Shown: piece after piece, positions 6,826-15,079 of the stretch | Numbering within the stretch: the first letter of the stretch is position 1 | Layout: each line of letters opens with the position of its first letter | Assembly: GCA_964582985.1 (NCBI GenBank) | Contig: CAZOUM010000035.1 | Coordinates: 1 to 32,495 of the forward strand | Length of the DNA stretch: 32,495 nucleotides | DNA from: CAZQYB01 sp964582985 | GTDB lineage: Bacteria; Planctomycetota; Phycisphaerae; Sedimentisphaerales; Anaerobacaceae | Direction of reading: 5' to 3' | Notes under the pieces: model-generated | Databases searched by the model: none | Told to the model about the DNA's origin: nothing | The model's input: only the letters and a program-made list of their open reading frames with translations | Position numbers and translations under genes: made by a program

Positions 6826-8223
6826 ATGAACACCAAACGAAGGACGGGCAGAGCCAGAGCAATTCTCTCATTCGCAGCGGTCTTTTTCTTGGCTGCAAAC
6901 GTATCCGAGGCCAGATACAGCGGCGGCACCGGCGAGTCGAACGACCCTTACCGAATCGCCACGCCAAATGATTTGAACGACATCGGCAATCACCCCGAAG
7001 ACTTCAACGACTGCTTTATCCTTGTCAATGATATAAATATGGCTGGTTTCACCTATACAACCGCCCTGATTGCCCCGGATATAAATAATAACATTGATGA
7101 TTTTCAGGGAACAAAGTTTACAGGTATCTTTGATGGTAATGATCATAAGATAACAGTATTGACGATAGATGATGCGGGAATCGGCAACGATTATTTGGGC
7201 CTGTTCGGCTGCAATTCAGGCGAAATAAATAATCTTGGTCTTGAGCAATGCTATGTGAGCGGCCAGCTCAATATAGGAGGTATGGTGGGGTATAACTCCG
7301 GTGATGTTTCAAAATGCTATTCTATCGGTACTGTAGCCGGAACGTATGTGTTTGTCGGCGGGCTGGTTGGTCAGCATGAGAGAGGTTCATTATCGAACTG
7401 CCACTCCAACGTTTCAGTAACCGGCTATAGAATAGTTGGGGGATTGGTAGGTATGAACCGTCATAATGGTAGTATCTCGGATTCCTATTCTAATGGCTGT
7501 GTCCTCGGAACGGCTCAAAATGTTGGTGATATTGGTGGTCTGGTGGGGTCTAGTCGGGGAAGCATATCGAACTGCTATTCGACAGCATCCGTCAACAGTG
7601 ATGGCGATTATTTAGGAGGATTGGTCGGACGGGTAGGGTACTATTACGATGAAGAGCATTATGGTGATTTTGGAAGTGTATCAAGGTGCTATTCTACCGG
7701 CGATGTGAATGGTGGGGAAAACGTGGGAGGACTGGTGGGATTTAATTGTTATGGAAGTGTCACTGATTGCTATTGCACCGGTGATGTAAATGGTCGTCAA
7801 GATGTTGGTGGTCTGGTGGGTGATAACGGTCATGTCGGCCTTGGAAGTCTTTCGAGATGCTATTCGACGGGAGATGTAAATGGAGCTAATGAGGTCGGTG
7901 GGTTGGTGGGAGATAATGACGCCAATTATGTTTCCGACTGCTTCTGGGACATCGACAAACAAACCCACGGCATAACAGAAAGTTTTGGTTATACCGAAGG
8001 CACCGTTACAAATGTTGAGGGTCTGTCCACGGGTGAGATGCAAATAGAGAGTACGTTTACGGATGCGGGTTGGGATTTTATTGAAATCTGGGATATTGGG
8101 GAGAATCAGACGTATCCGTTTTTGAGAGTCTATCCAGCGGGGGATTTGGGCCACGATGGGATTGTCAATTTTATGGACGTGGCGATATTAGCCGACCACT
8201 GGCTCGAAGGCACTGGACCATAA
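6826..8223 (+). CDS. Secreted GLUG-repeat protein with C-terminal dockerin-like motif
   Basis: A 465-residue exported protein. Residues 1-29 form a signal peptide (basic start, hydrophobic FAAVFFLAANV, cleavage near SEA). The next part carries YSGGTGESNDPYRIAT and DLNDIGNHPEDF, a common opening of planctomycete surface proteins. Residues from about 145 to 365 hold about seven to eight GLUG repeats (GGLVGxN...CYSTGxVxG), which form a beta-helix-like or adhesin-like stalk. The C-terminus has one dockerin-like calcium-binding unit, DLGHDGIVNFMDVAILADHWL. Its role is probably at the cell surface, in attachment or in display of polysaccharide-related proteins, but no enzymatic domain is visible. 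It is a single gene with its own promoter between two sugar operons. Confidence 0.9.
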   Translation: MNTKRRTGRARAILSFAAVFFLAANVSEARYSGGTGESNDPYRIATPNDLNDIGNHPEDFNDCFILVNDINMAGFTYTTALIAPDINNNIDDFQGTKFTGIFDGNDHKITVLTIDDAGIGNDYLGLFGCNSGEINNLGLEQCYVSGQLNIGGMVGYNSGDVSKCYSIGTVAGTYVFVGGLVGQHERGSLSNCHSNVSVTGYRIVGGLVGMNRHNGSISDSYSNGCVLGTAQNVGDIGGLVGSSRGSISNCYSTASVNSDGDYLGGLVGRVGYYYDEEHYGDFGSVSRCYSTGDVNGGENVGGLVGFNCYGSVTDCYCTGDVNGRQDVGGLVGDNGHVGLGSLSRCYSTGDVNGANEVGGLVGDNDANYVSDCFWDIDKQTHGITESFGYTEGTVTNVEGLSTGEMQIESTFTDAGWDFIEIWDIGENQTYPFLRVYPAGDLGHDGIVNFMDVAILADHWLEGTGP

Positions 8224-8295
8224 GCCCATACCCCCCGAATCCAGCACTCTGCAGCCGGTTCTTCCGTAATCCCTCACCCCATATCTTATTTTTGG

Positions 8296-8323
8296 TTGCC
8301 TTATCCGACCAAGTCTCTATAAT
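8296..8323 (+). promoter_or_regulatory. Likely promoter of the large plus-strand operon
   Basis: TTGCCT (8296-8301) and TATAAT (8318-8323) are spaced by 16 bp. Transcription would begin near 8330, about 100 bp before the start codon at 8430, giving a leader with two hairpins. Confidence 0.55.
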
Positions 8324-8363
8324 CTTACAAAGGCGTTTTCCAACGCAAATCGCTGGTTTTAAG

Positions 8364-8397
8364 TCCGCCTTAGGCGGATTTGCCCGCCACGGCGGGC
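8364..8397. repeat. Double GC-rich hairpin in the operon leader
   Basis: Two adjacent perfect stems occur: TCCGCC/GGCGGA (8364-8369 with 8373-8378) and GCCCGCC/GGCGGGC (8382-8388 with 8391-8397). They fall between the predicted promoter and the ribosome site of the first gene. They resemble the TCCGCC hairpins at 6622-6635 and may be a dispersed repeat rather than a regulator. Confidence 0.6.
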
Positions 8398-8429
8398 TCA
8401 CGGATAAACCTTGATTGAAAGGAGCAGGT

Positions 8430-9602
8430 ATGAAACTCAACCGAAAGCTGAAAATGGGAATGGTCGGCGGGGGGCCTGGAGCCTTTATCGGCGAGGTACA
8501 CCGCAAGGCGGCACGTATGGACGGCGGCATCGAGCTGGTGGCAGGAGCATTCGACATCAACCCGCGCAAATCAAAGCAAATGGGCCGAGAGCTTTGTGTC
8601 AATCCCAAACGCGCCTACCGCAACTACACCGAGATGATTGAGCGCGAGCTTAAGCTCCCCGACGGCGAACGAATAGACTTCGTCTCAATCACCGTACCGA
8701 ATAACTGGCATTTCCCAATAGCAAGGGATTTTCTCAAAGCAGGTTTCAATGTGATGTGCGAAAAACCGATGACCTTCAACGTCCAGGAGGCAAGAGCCCT
8801 CCAAAAATTGGTCAGGAAGTCCCGCAAAGTATTCGGACTCATGCACAATTACACTGGTTACCCGATGGTCAAGCTCGCGCGTGACATGGCAAGGCAGGGC
8901 GACTTAGGCAAGATTCGCAAGATTGTCGTGCAGTACCCTCAAGGCTGGCTCTCGACCTTTTTGGAAAAGACCGGTCAGCAGCAGGCCGCCTGGCGAACAG
9001 ACCCAAAGCAGAGCGGCGGCGCAGGCTGCATGGGTGACATCGGAACACACGCAGAAAACCTCGCCGAGTATATTACCGGCTTGAAGATGAGAGAGATTTG
9101 TGCCGACCTGACCATATTCGTAAAGGGCCGAAAGCTCGATGACGATGGCAACTGTCTCGTTCGATTTAACAACGGTGCAAGGGGCGTCCTGCACGCCAGC
9201 CAGATTTCAATCGGCGAAGAGAATAATCTTGCAATCTGGATTTACGGCGACCAGCGGAGTCTCGAATGGCATCAGGAGCATCCGAACTACTTGTATGTCA
9301 AGGAACCAGACGGGCCCGTACAGGTCTGGCGGCGCGGCAATGATTACGTCGCAGCCAGAAGCCCGGCCGCAGCCAGGGCAACGCGTCTTCCCTTCGGTCA
9401 TCCCGAAGCTTTCATTGAGGCGTTCGCCAACATATACTGCAACTTTGCTGACACCGTCCGTGCACGGATGACCAGGACAAAGCCTGACCCTCTGGCGCTG
9501 GATTTTCCCACCGTTGGTGACGGCCTCCGCGGAATGCTCTTTATTGATACGCTTCTGGCCAGTGCCAAAACTAAACAAAAATGGACCAGGATAAAAACCT
9601 AA
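8430..9602 (+). CDS. Gfo/Idh/MocA family oxidoreductase (cytoplasmic), first gene of the large operon
   Basis: A 390-residue NAD(P)-dependent sugar oxidoreductase. The glycine-rich nucleotide loop is GGGPGAFIG (13-21), the catalytic motif is EKP at 111-113, and GDIGTHAEN (Asp203, His207) forms the second active-site segment. The GGGPGAFIG type of loop and length match the inositol 2-dehydrogenase/levoglucosan-dehydrogenase-like branch. I chose ATG 8430, which has AAGGAG 5 bp upstream, over an in-frame TTG at 8415. There is no export signal, so it works in the cytoplasm, possibly reducing or oxidising keto sugars brought in after periplasmic processing. The next gene follows after 19 bp. The substrate is unknown. 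Confidence 0.93.
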   Translation: MKLNRKLKMGMVGGGPGAFIGEVHRKAARMDGGIELVAGAFDINPRKSKQMGRELCVNPKRAYRNYTEMIERELKLPDGERIDFVSITVPNNWHFPIARDFLKAGFNVMCEKPMTFNVQEARALQKLVRKSRKVFGLMHNYTGYPMVKLARDMARQGDLGKIRKIVVQYPQGWLSTFLEKTGQQQAAWRTDPKQSGGAGCMGDIGTHAENLAEYITGLKMREICADLTIFVKGRKLDDDGNCLVRFNNGARGVLHASQISIGEENNLAIWIYGDQRSLEWHQEHPNYLYVKEPDGPVQVWRRGNDYVAARSPAAARATRLPFGHPEAFIEAFANIYCNFADTVRARMTRTKPDPLALDFPTVGDGLRGMLFIDTLLASAKTKQKWTRIKT

Positions 9603-9621
9603 GAGAATAAGGAGACCATAA

Positions 9622-10614
9622 ATGAGCAGACCTGTAACACTCTTCACAGGACAATGGGCGGATTTGCCTCTCGCAGAATTAGCGCAAAAGGCAGTGGGCT
9701 GGGGATATGACGGCCTCGAATTGGCCTGCTGGGGCGACCACATGGACGTGAACAAGGCCGCCACGGATAAAGACTACTGCAAAAAGCAGCTCGCAATACT
9801 CCAAAAGAATAAACTCCAGCTCTTCGCAATCAGCAATCACTTGGCCGGCCAATTGGTCTGCGACCTCAACAATGACAGTCGAAGTGACGCCTTTGCACCG
9901 CCCGATTGCGCAGGCAATGCAGAAAAGAAACGCAAATGGGCCGTCGAAGCTATGGAGAACACCGCCAAGGCCGCGAAAAATCTCGGCGTCAAAGTCGTCA
10001 ACGGCTTCACCGGCTCATCCATCTGGCACATGCTGTATGGCTTCCCGCCGGTGACACCACAGATGATTGAAGAAGGTTTCGCGCACTTTGCCAGGATGTG
10101 GAACCCGATACTCGATGTCTTCGACGAATGCGGCGTCAAATTCGCTCTCGAAGTCCATCCCACAGAGATTGCCTTTGACATCATCACCGCCAAACGTGCT
10201 TTGGAAGCAGTGGACAATCGTAAAACCTTTGGCTTCAACTTCGACCCAAGTCACCTGCACTGGCAGATAGTCGACCCCGTTTATTTCCTCAACGAATTTC
10301 CAGACCGTATCTACCACGTGCACATGAAGGACGCCGCACTGCAGCTTAACGGCCGCACCGGCATCCTCGCCAGTTATTTGAGCTTCGGCCATCCGGACCG
10401 CGGCTGGGACTTCCGTTCGCTCGGCCACGGCGGCGTAAATTTCGAAGAGATTATTAGAACACTAAACAAAATAGGCTACAATGGGCCGCTGTCTGTCGAA
10501 TGGGAAGACAGCGGTATGGACCGTGAGCACGGCGCAAAAGAGGCCTGCAACTTCGTCAAGAGGACAGATTTCAAGCCTTCGCAGGTTGCCTTCGATGCCG
10601 CGTTTGACAAATAG
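9622..10614 (+). CDS. Sugar phosphate isomerase/epimerase (TIM barrel)
   Basis: A 330-residue xylose isomerase-like TIM-barrel protein. Probable metal ligands are Glu177 (ALEVHPTE), Asp208 (NFDPSHLHW), His234 (YHVHMKDA) and Glu293 (SVEWEDSG). Relatives with the FDPSHL and SVEWED signatures are widespread next to Gfo/Idh/MocA genes in Planctomycetota and Verrucomicrobiota. No signal peptide is present, so it is cytoplasmic. AAGGAG lies just upstream of the ATG and the gene follows the first dehydrogenase by 19 bp. An isomerase or epimerase acting on keto sugars, or a 3-keto-glycoside lyase of the same fold, are both reasonable. Confidence 0.92.
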   Translation: MSRPVTLFTGQWADLPLAELAQKAVGWGYDGLELACWGDHMDVNKAATDKDYCKKQLAILQKNKLQLFAISNHLAGQLVCDLNNDSRSDAFAPPDCAGNAEKKRKWAVEAMENTAKAAKNLGVKVVNGFTGSSIWHMLYGFPPVTPQMIEEGFAHFARMWNPILDVFDECGVKFALEVHPTEIAFDIITAKRALEAVDNRKTFGFNFDPSHLHWQIVDPVYFLNEFPDRIYHVHMKDAALQLNGRTGILASYLSFGHPDRGWDFRSLGHGGVNFEEIIRTLNKIGYNGPLSVEWEDSGMDREHGAKEACNFVKRTDFKPSQVAFDAAFDK

Positions 10615-10638
10615 ACTAACTTTACAGGATAGTTACCG

Positions 10639-11970
10639 ATGGTTGATAACAATAATATCGGCCGGCGCCAGTTCTTGAGAAAAGCAGCAGGTACTGCGGC
10701 CGGCGCAATAGCATTTCCATATATTGTCCCCTCGTCGGCCCTGGGCAAAGCCGGCTCCGTCGCACCAGGCAATCGTGTAATAGTCGGCTGCATCGGCGTT
10801 GGTAGTCAGGGCAGCGGCGTAATGCAAAACTTCCTCAACCAGGACATCGCCCAGGTCGTGGCAGTCTGTGACGTTAAAACTACCAGGCGCCAGGCAGCCA
10901 TGAAACGCGTGGATGGGCACTATGGAAACACCGGATGCGCTGAGTATCACGACTTCCGCGAATTGCTCGCCCGTGATGACATTGACGCCGTTATGATTGC
11001 CAGTACCGACCACTGGCACGTCCTCCACGCTTTAGCCGCCGCCAGAGCGGGCAAAGACGTATATATGGAAAAACCAATGGGTCTGAGTTTGGCCGAAGAC
11101 CAGGCGCTGCGCGAAGCCTGTCACCGATACGGGACCGTCTTTCAGTTCGGCACGCAGCAGCGGTCGGATTGGAAATTTCGCTTCGCCTGTGAGCTGGCCC
11201 TGAACCGGCGAGTTGGAAAGGTACATACGATTAACGTGTTGTCCCCCAGCAGCGTCGCGGGCGGCTCAATGAAACCCGCGCCGGTACCGGAATGGCTGGA
11301 CTATGATTTTTGGCTCGGCCCGGCCCCTTACAAACCATATACCGAGGACCGCTGCTCCAACAAGCTCTGGTGGTTCCATTCCGACTACGCCATCGGCTGG
11401 ATTGCCGGTTGGGGCGTTCATCCGCTGGATATCGCCCTCTGGGGCGGCGGCAAAGACCTTGCCGGCCCCGTTGAGCTCGAAGGCACAGGAACTTTTCCCA
11501 CCGATGGATTCTGCGACACTGCCACCGATTGGCGCATTGTATTCAAGTATGCCAGTGGAGTAATAATGAACTACGCAGGCGGCCCCCAGCCGCAACAATG
11601 GCGCCAGCGTTACGGACCTGACGCCCACGGCGTCGGGTTCGAAGGAACCGAAGGATGGGTACATGTAAACCGAGGCCGCATCGTTGCCCACCCGAAGTCA
11701 CTGCTGGACTCGGTCATTGGACTAAACGAAATCCGCCTTTACGAAAGCAGGCACCACGCAGGAAATTTCCTGGACTGCGTAAAAAGCAGGTCACAGACCG
11801 TGTGCCCCATTGATGTGGCCGTGCGCGCAGATATAGTATGCCACCTCAGCGACATCGCCATCCGCACCGGAAGAAAAATAAAGTGGGACCCGGAAAAAGA
11901 GGTGATTATCGGTGACGCAGACGCATCGAGGATGCTCACAAGGTCGATGCGCAGCCCCTGGCATTTGTAG
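10639..11970 (+). CDS. Tat-exported Gfo/Idh/MocA oxidoreductase
   Basis: A 443-residue oxidoreductase with a twin-arginine signal (Arg9-Arg10 in GRRQFLRK, then an Ala/Gly-rich stretch ending near SSALGKAG). The Rossmann loop GVGSQG is at 53-58, EKP at 144-146, and GWGVHPLDIA (His261, Asp264) forms the active-site helix. It should act outside the cytoplasmic membrane, carrying its NAD(P) cofactor through the Tat system, as in glucose-fructose oxidoreductase. Oxidation of glycosides, often at C3, is the family expectation. The C-terminus ends in SMRSPWHL, shared with the product of 13709-15022. The start is supported by AGGAT upstream. Substrate unknown. Confidence 0.94.
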   Translation: MVDNNNIGRRQFLRKAAGTAAGAIAFPYIVPSSALGKAGSVAPGNRVIVGCIGVGSQGSGVMQNFLNQDIAQVVAVCDVKTTRRQAAMKRVDGHYGNTGCAEYHDFRELLARDDIDAVMIASTDHWHVLHALAAARAGKDVYMEKPMGLSLAEDQALREACHRYGTVFQFGTQQRSDWKFRFACELALNRRVGKVHTINVLSPSSVAGGSMKPAPVPEWLDYDFWLGPAPYKPYTEDRCSNKLWWFHSDYAIGWIAGWGVHPLDIALWGGGKDLAGPVELEGTGTFPTDGFCDTATDWRIVFKYASGVIMNYAGGPQPQQWRQRYGPDAHGVGFEGTEGWVHVNRGRIVAHPKSLLDSVIGLNEIRLYESRHHAGNFLDCVKSRSQTVCPIDVAVRADIVCHLSDIAIRTGRKIKWDPEKEVIIGDADASRMLTRSMRSPWHL

Positions 11971-12004
11971 GAAAGAATTTTGTGGAATGTAAGGAAACGT
12001 ATAA

Positions 12005-12829
12005 ATGGCAAACGTATATATAGGTGTCAATCTCGAGTTTGTGCGACACGCTGACAAGCCCTTTGAGTGGGCTATAGAAAAAGCGGCCCAGTTGGGATAT
12101 GAATATGTTGAGCCCTGGGTTCACTGGGGACGGGAGCTGCTCAGTGAAGCTGGTTATTACCTGAGTGTCTCGCTGCTTGACGACCCATATCGGGTCAGGC
12201 GCGCCTGCGAAAAAGCCGGCATTAAGCTTTCCGGTTTGTCGTCGCACACTGCGCTTTGTAAGCCGGAGGTCAGCACCGAATACCTCAAACAGGCAATTCG
12301 TTTCGCGGCAGAATGTGGTGCGCCCGTGGTCAATACTGATGAAGGTCCTAAACCACCCTGGACCACGGAAGAAGAAGACCACGTGTTAATGAAGTACGTC
12401 CTGACCGAAGCCGCGAAAGTCGCCGAAGTCCGCAATATTCTCATTGGCCTTGAGCCGCACCAGCAGTATAGCAAGCACCCCGATGGCCTCGACAAAATTT
12501 ATGCGCTGGTTGATTCTCCGGCTATTGGAATCAACTTCGACACCGGCAACAGTTACCTTTGCGGCCACGACCCTATCGAATGGCTGGACCGAGTTAAAGG
12601 CAGACTGGTTCATCTGCACGCTAAAGACATCTCGGTTCAGCAATCGAAGAACGAACGCGGCAAGGTTACCGGCACTCCGAGCGGCTGTGCCTGTGGCGAT
12701 GGCGTCATAGACTGGAAAAAAGTTATCGAAATATGCAAGACCGCTCCGCGCGACATAGTAATGAGCGTCGAGTGCGGCACGGTGGAACAAGCAGAGCGAA
12801 GCATCAAATACCTTAAAGAGTTGGTATGA
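12005..12829 (+). CDS. Sugar phosphate isomerase/epimerase (TIM barrel)
   Basis: A 274-residue cytoplasmic TIM-barrel protein of the xylose isomerase-like family. Expected metal ligands are Glu150 (IGLEPHQQY), Asp179 (NFDTGNSYL), His205 (VHLHAKDI) and Glu256 (SVECGT). A GCACGDGVIDW segment precedes the last strands, a motif seen in many epimerases of this group. An AAGGAA ribosome site lies upstream and the gene follows the Tat-exported dehydrogenase by 34 bp. It presumably handles the keto sugar released by its neighbours; no direct evidence for the substrate. Confidence 0.92.
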   Translation: MANVYIGVNLEFVRHADKPFEWAIEKAAQLGYEYVEPWVHWGRELLSEAGYYLSVSLLDDPYRVRRACEKAGIKLSGLSSHTALCKPEVSTEYLKQAIRFAAECGAPVVNTDEGPKPPWTTEEEDHVLMKYVLTEAAKVAEVRNILIGLEPHQQYSKHPDGLDKIYALVDSPAIGINFDTGNSYLCGHDPIEWLDRVKGRLVHLHAKDISVQQSKNERGKVTGTPSGCACGDGVIDWKKVIEICKTAPRDIVMSVECGTVEQAERSIKYLKELV

Positions 12830-12870
12830 TAATCGACGTAGTAAAAACCGGAACAGGAAGGTAAAAGTAA

Positions 12871-13659
12871 ATGAAGTACACAGGTAAAATTACGATGCGT
12901 GCGGTCGCATTAGTGGGCGTGCTACTGTTGTTACTGGGGTATGTCTGCTCGTGCAGTAGATTTCAGAAGGCGCAGCAGCCTATCCAGCAGCAGGCAGGGA
13001 AAATCAAGGCCGTCGTTGTTACCGCAGGGCACGGGTTTCAAGAGGAACCATTCTTTGCAATCTTTGATAGCTTCAGTGACATAGAATACACCAGCGTACA
13101 CCTGCAAGACCACAGCGAAATATTTGAGGATATAGGCGGGTGGGACTACGATGTCATTGTGCTCTACAATATGACGCAGAAAATTTCACCGAAACGCCGG
13201 GCTAATTTTATCAAGTTGCTTGACCGCGGCATAGGAGTAGTCGCCCTGCACCACTCGATAGCCGCCTTTCAACAGTGGCCTGAATATCGAAAAATCATCG
13301 GCGGAAAATACTACTTAGAGCAAATGGAGGAGGATGGAATAATCCATCGGAAAAGTGGCTACAAGCACGACCTGGACTTGAGTGTGCACCTTGAAAACAA
13401 AAAGCATCCCATTACACGCGGAATGCGCAATTTCGTAATCTACGATGAAGCGTACAGAAACCAGATATTCGAGCAGGACAATCACATCCTGCTCACTACC
13501 GACCATCCCGCGAGTGACAAACCGCTATGTTGGGTAAGAAAATACGGCAAGGCAAAGGTCTGTTACATCCAGTTGGGTCATGGACGCGAGGCTTACGCAA
13601 GCCCTGACTATCGCTGCCTCGTAGCACGGGCAATCAGGTGGTGCGCAGGCAGGCTGTGA
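12871..13659 (+). CDS. ThuA-domain lipoprotein
   Basis: A 262-residue ThuA-family protein (PF06283, glutamine-amidotransferase-like fold). It begins with a lipoprotein signal: a hydrophobic stretch at about 11-24 followed by VCSC, giving Cys28 as the likely lipidated residue. The domain from about 44 carries the VVVTAGHGFQEEPF opening, GVVALHHSIAAF and a late YIQLGHGREAY motif, all standard for ThuA. In rhizobia ThuA works with ThuB, a Gfo/Idh/MocA-type dehydrogenase, in the assimilation of trehalose-like disaccharides through 3-keto derivatives, which fits this neighbourhood. It probably sits on a membrane face in the periplasm. AGGAAGGT precedes the ATG. Confidence 0.9.
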   Translation: MKYTGKITMRAVALVGVLLLLLGYVCSCSRFQKAQQPIQQQAGKIKAVVVTAGHGFQEEPFFAIFDSFSDIEYTSVHLQDHSEIFEDIGGWDYDVIVLYNMTQKISPKRRANFIKLLDRGIGVVALHHSIAAFQQWPEYRKIIGGKYYLEQMEEDGIIHRKSGYKHDLDLSVHLENKKHPITRGMRNFVIYDEAYRNQIFEQDNHILLTTDHPASDKPLCWVRKYGKAKVCYIQLGHGREAYASPDYRCLVARAIRWCAGRL

Positions 13660-13708
13660 AGAAATTGTAAGTGGCGGAATCGACATAAAAGAATCGGAGG
13701 TCGATAAT

Positions 13709-15022
13709 ATGAAAACAAAACAGCGTTTCACGCGGCGCAGCTTTCTGAAAAAGACTACAGGCCTCGCCGCTGGCGCCATAGCATTTCCTTATGTTGTCCC
13801 CTCATCGGCACTCGGCAAAGCCGGCACGATTGCTCCGAGTAATCGCATCGTGATGGGTGCCATCGGCGTAGGCTCTATGGGCACGGGTGACATGAATGGT
13901 TTTCTCAACAAAGAAGAAGTGCAAATGGTGGCCGTCTGCGACGTTGACAAAAACCATCGCGAAAACGCCAAGAATAGGGTGGATGACAAATACAGAAATA
14001 CCGATTGTGCAACTTATCTCGATTTCCGCGAGCTCATTGGCCGCGGTGACTTGGACGCCGTTATGATGGCTCTGCCTGACCAGTGGCATGCCATTCCCGC
14101 CATCGCTGCCGCCCGCGCGGGTCTGGACATCCACGCTCAAAAGCCCCTCGCCCGCACCATCCGCGAAGGCCGCGCCATCTGCAACGCCGTCAAAAGATAT
14201 GGCATCGTATGGCAAACAGGAAGCCAGCAGCGCTCCGAAGGGAGATTCCATCGTGCCTGTGAGCTGGTCCGCAACGGTCGAATCGGCAAAGTGCATAGGG
14301 TCGAAGTCGGCCTGCCCAATGGAAGACCCAGCGAAACAAAGTCTCCGATACCGGTTCCCGAGCATCTGGACTGGAACTTTTGGCTGGGACCCGCACCCTG
14401 GAGACCGTACACAGACTTCGGGAACGGTACCTGTCACTGGCATTGGCGATGGATAATGGATTACTCCGGCGGACAGCTCACCGACTGGGCAGGTCACCAC
14501 ATCGACATCGCTCACTGGGGCCTTGGATTTGATTACACTGGCCCTGTCGAAATCGAGGGTAAGGGCGTCTATCCCAAAGACGGGCTTTACGATGTCCCAA
14601 TCGCCTACAAAATAAATTGCAGATATGCCAACGGCGTAGAAATAATAGTCGCCAACGAAAGCGAGCAGCCAAAACACATGGGCACCGCCTGGTATGGCGA
14701 AGACGGCTGGATACATGTCAATCGTGGCGGCCTTTGGGCCCAGCCACAGAGCATCCTAAAAGAGGTCATTGGCCCCAACGAGACCCACCTCTATAAGAGC
14801 GACGACCACAAGCAAAACTTCCTCGACTGCGTCAAGAGCCGCCGCCAGCCCATCGCACCCGCTGAGGTTGCACATCGCTCCATCAGCGTTGGACTGCTCG
14901 GTGAAATTGCTATGCTCACAGAGCGCAAACTCAGATGGGACCCGGAAAAAGAAACCTTCACCAATGATGATGAGGCCAACAGAATGTTGTCACGGCCAAT
15001 GCGAAGCCCTTGGCATTTATAA
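13709..15022 (+). CDS. Tat-exported Gfo/Idh/MocA oxidoreductase with QKP active-site variant
   Basis: A 437-residue exported oxidoreductase with twin arginines Arg9-Arg10 (TRRSFLKK). The stretch after the signal (GAIAFPY.VPSSALGKAG) is nearly identical to that of the 10639-11970 product, so the two are recent paralogs. The Rossmann loop is GVGSMG (53-58). The usual EKP motif is replaced by Gln144-Lys145-Pro146, keeping the catalytic lysine. GHHIDIAHW (His263, Asp266) forms the second active-site region. The protein ends in PMRSPWHL. GGAGGT lies 9 bp before the ATG. It should work in the periplasm on a glycoside; the QKP change may alter cofactor or substrate handling but occurs in other family members and does not by itself mean inactivity. 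Confidence 0.93.
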   Translation: MKTKQRFTRRSFLKKTTGLAAGAIAFPYVVPSSALGKAGTIAPSNRIVMGAIGVGSMGTGDMNGFLNKEEVQMVAVCDVDKNHRENAKNRVDDKYRNTDCATYLDFRELIGRGDLDAVMMALPDQWHAIPAIAAARAGLDIHAQKPLARTIREGRAICNAVKRYGIVWQTGSQQRSEGRFHRACELVRNGRIGKVHRVEVGLPNGRPSETKSPIPVPEHLDWNFWLGPAPWRPYTDFGNGTCHWHWRWIMDYSGGQLTDWAGHHIDIAHWGLGFDYTGPVEIEGKGVYPKDGLYDVPIAYKINCRYANGVEIIVANESEQPKHMGTAWYGEDGWIHVNRGGLWAQPQSILKEVIGPNETHLYKSDDHKQNFLDCVKSRRQPIAPAEVAHRSISVGLLGEIAMLTERKLRWDPEKETFTNDDEANRMLSRPMRSPWHL

Positions 15023-15079
15023 TTGACAAGAGCACTTGTAACTGAATAAAGAAACGCAAAATTAAGGAAAGGTAAAATT

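Noticed and set aside
13802..14716. 304-codon minus-strand open frame
   Set aside because: It lies entirely opposite the 13709-15022 oxidoreductase, which has a clear domain structure.
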